Shown: positions 7,325-15,079 of the stretch, in pieces
Numbering within the stretch: position 1 is the first letter of the stretch
How the letters are laid out: every line of letters begins with the position of its first letter
Assembly: GCA_038117225.1 (NCBI GenBank)
Contig: JAYOFM010000031.1
Coordinates: 1 to 30,922 of the forward strand
Reading direction: 5' to 3'
DNA length: 30,922 nt
DNA from: JAYOFM01 sp038117225
GTDB lineage: Bacteria; Pseudomonadota; Alphaproteobacteria; Rhodospirillales; Casp-alpha2
Translations under genes and position numbers: made by a program
Notes under the pieces: model-generated
What the model was told of the DNA's origin: nothing
Database searches by the model: none
Seen by the model: only the letters and a program-made list of their open reading frames with translations

Positions 7325-8146
7325 ATGACCTTCGCCATCCCCTTCCCCACCATCGATCCGGTGCTCTTCGCGATCGGCCCCATTGTGGTGCGCTGGTATG
7401 CCCTCGCCTACATCGCCGGCCTGCTGCTTGGCTGGCGTCAGTTGCGTCGCCTGGTCGCGGGATCACCGGCCGTTTCCGCGGCCGATCCGGAAGGTGCCGC
7501 GGTCGACGATTTCCTGGTCTGGGCGACCTTCGCCGTTGTCATCGGCGGGCGCATCGGCTTCGTGGTCTTCTATCAGCCAAGCTATTACCTGGCCAACCCG
7601 GAGCTGATCCTCGCCGTGTGGCGTGGCGGCATGTCGTTTCATGGGGGCCTCCTGGGCGTTATCATCGCCACCGTCTGGTTCTGCCGGCGGCGCGGTATTC
7701 CGTTGATGACTTTCGCCGATCTGGTGGCACAGGTCGCCCCCATCGGCCTGTTCTTCGGCCGCATCGCCAATTTCATCAACGGTGAGCTGTGGGGCCGCAC
7801 CACCGATGTCGCCTGGGGAGTCGTCTTCCCGCGCGGCGGCCCGCAACCGCGCCATCCCAGCCAGCTCTATGAAGCCCTTCTCGAAGGCCTGGTGCTCTAT
7901 CTGGTGCTCGCCTGGCTGGGTCGGCAAGAAAGCGTGCGCGCCCGACCCGGCACCGTCACCGGCGCGTTCCTGATCGGCTACGGCTGCGCGCGCGGCTTCG
8001 TCGAACTGTACCGCCAGCCGGATTCATATGTCGGTTTTCTGTTGTTCGGCAGCACCATGGGCCAATGGCTATCGTTGCCGATGGTGTTGCTGGGTGTCGG
8101 CCTGATCATTCACGCCCGGCGACGTGCCGCCACTGACGGGGCATGA
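7325..8146 (+). CDS. lgt: prolipoprotein diacylglyceryl transferase
   Basis: Inner-membrane enzyme of 273 residues that transfers diacylglycerol from phosphatidylglycerol to the lipobox cysteine of prolipoproteins, the first step of lipoprotein maturation. The N-terminal segment with VRWYALAYIAGLLLGW, the central WRGGMSFHGGLLG and the Lgt signature GRIANFINGELWGR are all present, with about seven hydrophobic segments and the late RHPSQLYEALLEG. ATG 7325 begins at the first conserved residues; the longer open frame overlaps hldD and is rejected. The stop overlaps the midA start by 4 bases (ATGA), implying translational coupling. It would serve the several lipoproteins encoded downstream. Confidence 0.95.
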   Translation: MTFAIPFPTIDPVLFAIGPIVVRWYALAYIAGLLLGWRQLRRLVAGSPAVSAADPEGAAVDDFLVWATFAVVIGGRIGFVVFYQPSYYLANPELILAVWRGGMSFHGGLLGVIIATVWFCRRRGIPLMTFADLVAQVAPIGLFFGRIANFINGELWGRTTDVAWGVVFPRGGPQPRHPSQLYEALLEGLVLYLVLAWLGRQESVRARPGTVTGAFLIGYGCARGFVELYRQPDSYVGFLLFGSTMGQWLSLPMVLLGVGLIIHARRRAATDGA

Positions 8147-9231
8147 CGCCCCTCGCCGACCGCCTTGCCGCGCGCATCCGTGAAAGCGGCCCGATCAGCG
8201 TCGCCGACTACATGGACGCCGCCCTCGCCGATCCGGAGCTTGGGTATTACCGCAAACGGGACCCGCTCGGCGCCGCCGGCGACTTCACCACGGCGCCGGA
8301 AATCAGCCAGATGTTCGGCGAACTGATCGGCCTGTGGTGCGTTGATACCTGGCAGAAGATGGACCGCCCCAACCCGTTCGACTGGGTCGAACTCGGCCCC
8401 GGGCGCGGCACCCTGATGGCCGATGCGGTGCGCGCCGCTGGCGTGCTGCCGGATTTCCAGGAAGACGCCCGACTGATCCTGGTCGAGACCAGCCCTGCAC
8501 TGCGCGGACGTCAGCGCGCCACCCTCGCCACCGCCCCGATTACGCCGACCTGGGCTGACTCCTTCGACACCACCGGCGAGGCGCCGCTGCTGCTGATCGC
8601 CAACGAATTCCTCGACGCCTTGCCGATCCGTCAATTCGAAATGACCGGCGACGGCTGGCGCGAACGGCTGGTGGCGCTGGACGGTGACACCGGCTTCCGC
8701 TTCACGTCCGGCGACGCGCCGATGGAAGATGAAATTCCGCAACGCCTGCGCGACGCGCCCACGGGTGCGATTTTTGAAACCTGCCCCGCCGCCCGTGACC
8801 TGGCGATCGCCATCGCGGGCCGGATCACCCGCGCCGGCGGCGCCGCCCTGTTCATCGACTATGGTCACCCGGTCGCCGCCCACGGCGATACCCTACAGGC
8901 GGTCAAGGACCATGCCTACCATCCGGTTCTGACCGACACCGGCGACTGCGACATTACCGCCCACGTGGATTTTGATGCCCTCGGCGAGGCCGCCCGTTCG
9001 GCCGGCGCCCGGGTTCTCGGCCCCGTCACGCAGGGCCGCTTTCTGGTCGACATCGGCATTGAACGTCGCGCCATGTCTCTCGCCGGCAACGCGGATACCC
9101 GTCAGGCCGCCGATATCGCCCGCGCGCTCCGCCGCCTCACCGGCCTGCAGTCCGACGCCATGGGGCGGTTGTTCAAGGTACTGGCCGTCGTCCATCCGAA
9201 CCTCGCCGACGTCGGCGGGTTTGACACATAG
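8143..9231 (+). CDS. MidA/NDUFAF7-family SAM-dependent methyltransferase
   Basis: Protein of 362 residues of the MidA (COG1565, DUF185) family. Family hallmarks are the N-terminal ISVADYMDAALADPELGYY, AGDFTTAPEISQMFGEL, the SAM-binding motif VELGPGRGTLM, IANEFLDALPIRQF and FIDYGH. The mitochondrial homologue NDUFAF7 dimethylates an arginine of the complex I subunit NDUFS2, so the bacterial protein may modify NuoD-type subunits; that transfer is an inference. It overlaps lgt by 4 bases. The next gene also encodes a methyltransferase, but of the unrelated PRMT class. Confidence 0.9.
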   Translation: MTPLADRLAARIRESGPISVADYMDAALADPELGYYRKRDPLGAAGDFTTAPEISQMFGELIGLWCVDTWQKMDRPNPFDWVELGPGRGTLMADAVRAAGVLPDFQEDARLILVETSPALRGRQRATLATAPITPTWADSFDTTGEAPLLLIANEFLDALPIRQFEMTGDGWRERLVALDGDTGFRFTSGDAPMEDEIPQRLRDAPTGAIFETCPAARDLAIAIAGRITRAGGAALFIDYGHPVAAHGDTLQAVKDHAYHPVLTDTGDCDITAHVDFDALGEAARSAGARVLGPVTQGRFLVDIGIERRAMSLAGNADTRQAADIARALRRLTGLQSDAMGRLFKVLAVVHPNLADVGGFDT

Positions 9232-9284
9232 ATCACCAATCACCGACAAGACCCGTACCCATCGTTTTCCGTAAAGGCCTCCAC

Positions 9285-10550
9285 GTGAACGATAATTCCG
9301 ACAAAACTCAAAATCTCATTCGCCAGGGCACGGCTGACTATTTCGCCGGTGATCGCGACGCCGCCCGCCATGCCTTCGGCAGCGCCCACGACCTCGATCC
9401 AACGAACCTGACCGTCAATTACTTTCTCGCCGCGATCGCCGATGACGATGGCGAGGCGCCCCGCGCCGAACGCCATTACAGGTCAGTTCTCGCCGAGGAT
9501 CCGACCGTGCGGCAGGCTTATTTTCAACTCGCCAACGCACTCTTTCTGCAAGGCAAGAAATGGGAGGCGTTGTCGATCCTGCGAAGCGCCGAATTGCGAT
9601 TCCCGGAAGATCGCGAAATCCCTTACTACCGGGGGCAATTGGCGTCACGCACGCTACCGAGCTGGCATTTACCCATGCTCGCCGACCAGCGCCGCAACGA
9701 CGCCTTCGAAGAAGCCATCCAGGCGACGATAAAACCGGGCGATATCGTCCTCGACATTGGTACCGGGTCGGGCCTGCTGGCGATGATGGCGGCCCGCGCC
9801 GGGGCGGCCCATGTCTACGCCTGTGACGCCGAGGAGATCATGGCTGAACTGGCGCGCCAGATCGTCAAACGCAATGGCCTCGAGGATCGGATCACCATCC
9901 TCGGCAAGCATTCATCCCAGCTGCGCATCGGCGAGGATCTGCCGAGGAAAGCCGACGTCTTGATTTCCGAGATTTTTGATCGCGGCCTGCTCGGCGAAGG
10001 CGTCCTGCCGACCCTCGGCCACGCCTGGCAGGATCTATTGCAGCCAGACGCCCGTGCCATTCCGAATGGCGCGACGCTGCACGGCGCCTTGATCGAGTGC
10101 CCGCGGCTGCGGCGCGCCCAGCGGATCGAAGCGGTCAACGGGTTCGATCTCAGTCCGATGAATGTGCTGGCGCCGCCGTTGACCTACAAGAATGCGCTGA
10201 TGGGCATCGAGGGATCGGAAGACCACCGCATCCTCACCGAATCCTTCAGGATCAAGGATTTTGAATTTCAATCGGCGCCCGACATCGCCTTTCGGACCGA
10301 ATGCCCGGTGTCGATCATCCGGGACGGTCAGGCGGATGCGATCCTGATGTGGTTCGACCTCCGTCTGGCCCCCGGCGTCGAGCTCTCCACCCGTGACACC
10401 ACGTCACAGGAGCATTGGCGCCAGGCATTGCAGGCACTACCGGACCGTATCGCCTGTCGATCGGTACAAGCGACCACATTGAGCACCCACTACAGCACCT
10501 TCTTCGATTTCACGGTACGCACGGACGGGTCGTCGGACCGTCAAGCATAA
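9285..10550 (+). CDS. TPR-containing protein arginine methyltransferase (PRMT7/PRMT9-like)
   Basis: Protein of 421 residues. Residues about 8-110 form TPR-like helical repeats (ADYFAGDRDAARHAFGSAHDLDP; AYFQLANALFLQGKKWEALSIL). A class I methyltransferase of the PRMT type follows: WHLPMLADQRRNDAF (SAM-capping helix), motif I VLDIGTGSGLLAMMAARAGA (155-174), VYACD, the double-E loop SEIFDRGLLGEG with E229 and E238, a C-terminal beta barrel, and a THW-loop equivalent EHW (376-378). PRMTs methylate protein arginines with SAM; the double-E loop resembles PRMT7 and PRMT9, and N-terminal TPRs are known in PRMT9. GTG 9285 has AAAGG 7 bases upstream. Substrate and methylation type are unknown. It sits between midA and pgeF, and its codon use looks slightly less GC-rich than theirs. 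Confidence 0.85.
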   Translation: MNDNSDKTQNLIRQGTADYFAGDRDAARHAFGSAHDLDPTNLTVNYFLAAIADDDGEAPRAERHYRSVLAEDPTVRQAYFQLANALFLQGKKWEALSILRSAELRFPEDREIPYYRGQLASRTLPSWHLPMLADQRRNDAFEEAIQATIKPGDIVLDIGTGSGLLAMMAARAGAAHVYACDAEEIMAELARQIVKRNGLEDRITILGKHSSQLRIGEDLPRKADVLISEIFDRGLLGEGVLPTLGHAWQDLLQPDARAIPNGATLHGALIECPRLRRAQRIEAVNGFDLSPMNVLAPPLTYKNALMGIEGSEDHRILTESFRIKDFEFQSAPDIAFRTECPVSIIRDGQADAILMWFDLRLAPGVELSTRDTTSQEHWRQALQALPDRIACRSVQATTLSTHYSTFFDFTVRTDGSSDRQA

Positions 10551-10588
10551 GGTCTTCCGCCGCCCCCGGGCATTGATGATAATAGGTC

Positions 10589-11353
10589 ATGATTCGCAGT
10601 TCCGCCCTCGACGCTCATCCGCGTGTCCGCCATGCGTTCTTCACCCGTGACGGCGGCGCCGGGAGCGGCATATACGCGTCGCTCAATTGCGGCTTCGGGT
10701 CGGATGACGACCACGACGTGGTGAGCGAGAACCGGGCCCGGGCAATGGCCTTGATGGCGCGTTCGGCCGACGATCTGGTGACCGCCTATCAGGTGCATTC
10801 CGCCGACGTGGTGGAGGTAACCGAGACCTGGGCGCCCGACGCGGCGCCGCAAGTGGACGGCATGGTGACGCGGACACCGGGGGTGGCACTGGGCATTTTG
10901 ACCGCCGACTGCGCGCCGGTGCTGTTCGCCGATGCCGACGCTGGGGTCGTCGGCGCCGCCCATGCCGGCTGGAAGGGCGCACTTGGCGGTGTGATGGATG
11001 CGACGCTTGGCGCCATGGTGCGGTTGGGCGCGGCGCCGGATCGCGTCACCGCCGTCGTCGGACCGTGCATCGCCCAGGCGTCCTACGAGGTGGGCGCCGA
11101 GTTCCGCGATACATTCGTCGCCAACGATGCCGCCAACGGACATTTCTTCGCAGCCGGTGTGCGCGACGGCAAGTTCCAGTTCGATCTGCCCGGCTATGCC
11201 GCCGCCCGGCTGCGTGGCCTCGGCGTCGCCGTGGAGCTCATTGAACGGGACACCTGCGCGGAGGAAGATGCTTTCTTCAGCTATCGCCGCGCCACCCTGC
11301 GGGGCGAACCCGATTACGGTCGCGGTCTATCGGCCATTTTTCTGGAGGACTAA
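10589..11353 (+). CDS. pgeF: PgeF/YfiH-family peptidoglycan editing factor (purine nucleoside phosphorylase LACC1 fold)
   Basis: Cytoplasmic protein of 254 residues of the YfiH/LACC1 family (annotated elsewhere as polyphenol oxidase). The metal-site residues are visible: YQVHSADV with its histidine, TADCAPVLF with the cysteine, and GAAHAGWKG with the second histidine; GPCIAQASYEVG follows. In E. coli the protein removes wrongly incorporated serine from peptidoglycan precursors, and family members have purine nucleoside phosphorylase or deaminase activity. The start has only a weak ribosome-binding site. It ends 4 bases before the TTG start of the M24 gene, so these two are coupled. Confidence 0.9.
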   Translation: MIRSSALDAHPRVRHAFFTRDGGAGSGIYASLNCGFGSDDDHDVVSENRARAMALMARSADDLVTAYQVHSADVVEVTETWAPDAAPQVDGMVTRTPGVALGILTADCAPVLFADADAGVVGAAHAGWKGALGGVMDATLGAMVRLGAAPDRVTAVVGPCIAQASYEVGAEFRDTFVANDAANGHFFAAGVRDGKFQFDLPGYAAARLRGLGVAVELIERDTCAEEDAFFSYRRATLRGEPDYGRGLSAIFLED

Positions 11354-11356
11354 GCC

Positions 11357-12508
11357 TTGGCGTTGCACTTCACCGAAGCCGAACTGGCCGAACGCCGCGC
11401 GCGGGTCTGTGGCCGGATGGCCGAAGGCGGGCTCGACGGCCTGCTGATGTTCCGCCAGGAAAGCATGTTCTATCTGACCGGCTACGACACCTTCGGCTAC
11501 GTCTTCTTCCAGTGCCTGTATCTCGGCGCCGACGGCACCATGACCCTGCTGACTCGCGCCCCCGATCTGCGCCAGGCGCGCAATACGTCGTGTATCGAGG
11601 ATATTCGCATCTGGGTCGACCTGCCCGACGCCGGACCGGCCGAGCAGCTGCGCGATATTCTCGACGAGCACGGCTGCCGCGGCCGGCGATTGGGTGTCGA
11701 GTGGGAGGCCTACGGCCTGACCGCACGCAACGGCCAGCGGCTCAGCGCCGCGCTCGACGGTTTCTGCACCCTGGATGATGCCTCGGAACTGGTGACCCGG
11801 CTGCGCGTGGTCAAGAGCGCGGCCGAGGTCGCCTATGTGCGGCGCGCCGCCGAATTGGCCGATGATGCCTGGGACGCGGCCATCGAGCTGTCCGGCGCCG
11901 GCGCCGATGAAGGAGAGATTCTTGCCGCCATGCAGGGCGCGGTGTTCCGGGGCGGCGGCGACTATCCCGGCAACGAGTTCATCATTGGATCCGGCGACGA
12001 CGCGCTGCTGTGCCGCTACAAATCCGGGCGGCGCGCACTCGACGGCCAGGATCAGCTGACGCTGGAATGGGCCGGCGCCTATCGCCACTATCACGCGGCG
12101 ATGATGCGCACCATCGTCGTCGGCAACGTACCGGCGCGACAGCAGGCACTGTATGACGCCGCCCATGCGGCGCTGTTGGCGACCGAGGCGGCGCTGGTGC
12201 CCGGCAATATCGTCGGCGACGCCTTCGACGCCCACGCCCGGGTGATGGACGATGCCGGCCTGCGGGCGCATCGCCTCAATGCCTGCGGTTACAGCCTGGG
12301 CACCACGTTCTCGCCCAACTGGATGGACTGGCCGATGTTGTTCCACGGCAATCCGGTGGCGGTGGAACCGAACATGGTCATCTTCTGCCACATGATTATC
12401 TTCGACGATGATGCCGGGCTCGCCATGACGCTGGGTGAGACCGTGCTGACAACGACCGGCGTCGCCGAACGCCTGTCCCGTTCCACCCTCGATCTGGTGG
12501 TGACATGA
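11357..12508 (+). CDS. M24-family (creatinase/ectoine hydrolase-like) peptidase homologue
   Basis: Protein of 383 residues with the two-domain creatinase/prolidase layout: an N-terminal domain (about 1-150) starting TEAELAERRARVCGRMAE, and a C-terminal pita-bread domain. TTG 11357 has GGAGG 8 bases upstream and sits 4 bases after pgeF. The usual five metal ligands (D, D, H, E, E) are mostly replaced: E237 in LEWAGAY and A248 in YHAAMMRT stand at the Asp positions, Y312 in CGYSLGTTF at the His, C344 near the fourth, and only E361 (LGETVLTT) is kept. This recalls metal-independent members such as creatinase and ectoine hydrolase, so a C-N hydrolase on a small molecule is more likely than a peptidase. 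The substrate is unknown. Confidence 0.85.
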   Translation: MALHFTEAELAERRARVCGRMAEGGLDGLLMFRQESMFYLTGYDTFGYVFFQCLYLGADGTMTLLTRAPDLRQARNTSCIEDIRIWVDLPDAGPAEQLRDILDEHGCRGRRLGVEWEAYGLTARNGQRLSAALDGFCTLDDASELVTRLRVVKSAAEVAYVRRAAELADDAWDAAIELSGAGADEGEILAAMQGAVFRGGGDYPGNEFIIGSGDDALLCRYKSGRRALDGQDQLTLEWAGAYRHYHAAMMRTIVVGNVPARQQALYDAAHAALLATEAALVPGNIVGDAFDAHARVMDDAGLRAHRLNACGYSLGTTFSPNWMDWPMLFHGNPVAVEPNMVIFCHMIIFDDDAGLAMTLGETVLTTTGVAERLSRSTLDLVVT

Positions 12509-12560
12509 ACCATGGCGCCCGCCCGACACCGCGACCGTGTTGCGACGAGGCGGATCGCCG

Positions 12561-12629
12561 ATGCCGCATATGATTTTCCTGAGCATCGCCCTGGTTCTCG
12601 GGCTGATGGTCACGTGCGCGATGATTTGA
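12561..12629 (+). CDS. possible 22-residue hydrophobic leader peptide
   Basis: A short frame (ATG 12561 to TGA 12627-12629) encodes a peptide starting MPHMIFLSIALVLGLMV, almost entirely a single hydrophobic helix. GAGG lies 10 bases upstream. Its stop overlaps the TTG start of the lipoprotein gene in a TTGA arrangement, as in translationally coupled genes. It may be a chance frame in the start region of the longer gene. Confidence 0.3.
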   Translation: MPHMIFLSIALVLGLMVTCAMI

Positions 12630-13606
12630 CCGCCATCGCCCACCGGCTGCTGGCGGTCGCGTTGATCGTCGCCCTCGCCGCGTGCGGCGCGTTGCCACGG
12701 CCGTTCCAACGGGATCACAAGGCCGCCGCCAATCCGCTGGTCGAGCAGGCGCGCGAATCCGACGTCGAGGTTGCCGCCGTCACCGGCACCGCCGGGCCCA
12801 TGGGCAAACTGTTGGCGGAAGCCGTGGCCAAGGGGCTGCGCGACAAGGACATCGCGGCGCGCGCCCTCAGCCTGTCGTCGTCCAGCCATGTGCTCAGCGG
12901 CCGCGCCGAAATCAACCGGGACCGGCCTGATCTGCCCTACGTGGTGCTGATCCACTGGCGTCTCGCCGACCGGCGCGGCAACGAGAAGGGGACATTCACC
13001 CAAGGAGTCGAGGGCCAGCGCTGGGAATGGGATTACGGCGCGCCGAATATCCTCAGCGCCGTCGGTAAGGACGCAGCGACTCGTGTCGCCAAGCTGGTGT
13101 TGGGCGATCGTTATGTCGGCATCAACGTCGAAAACCATCAAGTCAGGCAAGGATTTTGGATCGGCGGGATTACGGGCGCGCCCGGTGATGGCAACGAATC
13201 GCTGGCCCGTGGAATCCGCATCGCGCTGGGCGGCGCCGGCTACGCGGTGACGACCGTGCCGGACAAGGCCAACCATCACCTGAGCGCCACGGTCACTCTG
13301 TCGCCAGCGGAACGGGGAGCGCAGGTGGTCAACATCGCCTGGGCGGTCAAGACGCCGGACGGCCGCATACTTGGACACGCCCGTCAGGCCAACGCGGTCG
13401 CCGCCGGCAGCCTTGATGGCGCCTGGGGCCAGACCGCCGCCTACGCCGCCGCCGCCGCCATCGACGGTATCCAAGGCGTCATCAACAGTGCGCCCCGGGT
13501 GCCACCGCAACCAACGACGACGCGACCGGGAGCGCCGGCGGCAGCGGGACCGGCGACGCGCGGACTGCCCCAGGTGCCCGGCCGCGCGCTACCGCCGCCC
13601 GGTTGA
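12626..13606 (+). CDS. lipoprotein of unknown function, duplicated domain (copy A)
   Basis: About 326 residues. From TTG 12626 the protein has a 19-residue signal (TAIAHRLLAVALIVALAAC) with lipobox L-A-A-C, Cys20. GTG 12614 and ATG 12512 are further in-frame starts, but they add acidic or arginine-rich residues before the signal. The mature part seems to contain two copies of one alpha/beta domain of about 110 residues: the second starts at TGAPGDGNESLARGI and ends in VAAGSLDGAWG...IDGIQGVI; the first starts near TGTAGPMGKLLAEAV. A Pro/Ala-rich tail ends the protein. The neighbouring gene encodes a paralogue with the same second domain. No named family is recognised; an envelope location is inferred from the lipobox. 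Confidence 0.75.
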   Translation: MTAIAHRLLAVALIVALAACGALPRPFQRDHKAAANPLVEQARESDVEVAAVTGTAGPMGKLLAEAVAKGLRDKDIAARALSLSSSSHVLSGRAEINRDRPDLPYVVLIHWRLADRRGNEKGTFTQGVEGQRWEWDYGAPNILSAVGKDAATRVAKLVLGDRYVGINVENHQVRQGFWIGGITGAPGDGNESLARGIRIALGGAGYAVTTVPDKANHHLSATVTLSPAERGAQVVNIAWAVKTPDGRILGHARQANAVAAGSLDGAWGQTAAYAAAAAIDGIQGVINSAPRVPPQPTTTRPGAPAAAGPATRGLPQVPGRALPPPG

Positions 13607-13713
13607 AGCGCCGCCATGAGATCCACCGTCGCCATTAAATTCCCTATATTTTGTGTTTTTCGTGAATTTGTCGGATAGGACTGGTAGATTTGGGACCCAA
13701 GAGGTGGCCGACG

Positions 13714-14964
13714 ATGCCGCGTAGTGAAATTTCCCTGGCGATGCCCCGCTGGGCGTCCGGCGTGGCGCTTCTGTGGCTTGCCGCGTGCGGCGCCGCCAGC
13801 GGCGTGCACGGCGACGGCGCTTCGACGCACCCGCGCGCCGCGGTCGGTACCGAGGCCGAACGGGCCGGGCTGATTTACGTGCTGCCGGTGGAAGGGGCGC
13901 AGGACCCGGCGCGCTTAGTGTTGGCCGATTCCATCGTCGCCGCGCTGGTTGATGCCGGGCGGCCGGCGATTTTATCCGAACAAACCAACCCGTCCGGCGC
14001 CAGTATTGTCGGCCGCATTGGTGATATCGAACAGCACGGCGATCTTTTATGGGTCAATGTCATCTGGCAGCTGCGCGCACCCTACGGCACGCCGGTGGCG
14101 CAGGTTCGCCAGCAATTGGCGGTCGACGAGGCGATGTGGCGTCGGGGCGGCGCCGAAGTGGTCAATCTGGTGGTCGCCGACGCGGCGCCGCGCATCGCCG
14201 AGATCATCGAGACCCATGTCGGCCCCACTGAAGCCGCCATGCGGCCGCCGCCCGCGGCACCGGCGTCCCTGCCGAAATCACCGATGCCGGCGCCGATGCC
14301 CCAGGCGTCCATCGCGACGCCGACGCCATCCGGCGGTGAAATCGCCACCGCCTCGAGCGCGCCGGCAAAGGCCGTCCCGGCGAAGCCGACGCCGTCCGAG
14401 GCCGTAGAACCGGAACAAAGCCTGCTGGAACAACTGTCACCGAACATGGACGCGGCGACGCGGCGGCCCGATGATGCGCGGCCAAGAAAACCGGCCTCGG
14501 TCACCACCATCCAGTGGGGACGCCCGGCGTTCCTGATCAATCCAGTGTCCGGCGCGCCGGGTAACGGCAACGAATCGCTGACCGCCGCGCTGCGTTCCGC
14601 GCTACGCGCCCGCGACATCACCATTTCCAGCGATCCGCGCCAGGCCGGCTTTGTCATTTCCGGCCAGGTCAAGCTGACCCCCCCGGTTAATGACCGGCAG
14701 TTGGCCAGCATCACCTGGGTCGTCAACACCATCACCGGCGAGGAAGTCGGCCGCGCCGTGCAGGAAAACAACGTGGTCGCCGGGACCCTGGACGGGGAAT
14801 GGGGCCGCGTCGCGGAAATCGTCGCCGGTGCCGCCGTCAAGGGCATTCAGGAACTGTTCGGCGCGTCTGAAAACCGGGTCGCCGGCGAGGACGCGCTGCC
14901 CGACATTCCCAATATCGAGCTGCGCCAGGAGCCGGGCCGCGCACCGCCGCCGCCGACCAACTGA
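13714..14964 (+). CDS. lipoprotein of unknown function, duplicated domain (copy B)
   Basis: About 416 residues; ATG 13714 is preferred over TTG 13690 because AGAGG lies 9 bases before it. The signal ends in ALLWLAAC, a lipobox. The first domain (about 50-170) contains LIYVLPVEGAQDPARLVLADSIVAAL and LLWVNVIWQLRAPYGTPV; a Pro/Ala/Ser linker of about 70 residues follows; the second domain starts at SGAPGNGNESLTAAL and contains VISGQVKLTPP, ITWVVNTITGEEVG, VVAGTLDGEWG and VKGIQELF. That second domain aligns closely with the neighbouring lipoprotein (SGAPGNGNESL versus TGAPGDGNESL, AGTLDGEWG versus AGSLDGAWG). The function is not known. An AT-rich gap before the gene (near 13635-13665) may hold its own promoter. 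Confidence 0.8.
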   Translation: MPRSEISLAMPRWASGVALLWLAACGAASGVHGDGASTHPRAAVGTEAERAGLIYVLPVEGAQDPARLVLADSIVAALVDAGRPAILSEQTNPSGASIVGRIGDIEQHGDLLWVNVIWQLRAPYGTPVAQVRQQLAVDEAMWRRGGAEVVNLVVADAAPRIAEIIETHVGPTEAAMRPPPAAPASLPKSPMPAPMPQASIATPTPSGGEIATASSAPAKAVPAKPTPSEAVEPEQSLLEQLSPNMDAATRRPDDARPRKPASVTTIQWGRPAFLINPVSGAPGNGNESLTAALRSALRARDITISSDPRQAGFVISGQVKLTPPVNDRQLASITWVVNTITGEEVGRAVQENNVVAGTLDGEWGRVAEIVAGAAVKGIQELFGASENRVAGEDALPDIPNIELRQEPGRAPPPPTN

Positions 14965-15079
14965 ACCGGCTCCGTCGTCGCTGTTTCGGACAATTGTCCT
15001 TGGCCGTTTACAGGGACGTGACCGATTGTTACATTCCGCCGCGATTGGCACCCCCAGGCGGCCCGGATCCTCGGTTTCC

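Noticed and set aside
10589..11353. Naming the YfiH-family protein a laccase or polyphenol oxidase
   Set aside because: The family was re-assigned to peptidoglycan editing and purine nucleoside chemistry; the conserved Cys and His residues fit that family and no multicopper-oxidase domain is present.
11327..13510. A 727-codon open frame on the minus strand
   Set aside because: It is antisense to pgeF's end, the M24 gene and a lipoprotein gene, which have clear family motifs or signal peptides. The frame is a by-product of GC-rich codon usage and its translation has no domain.
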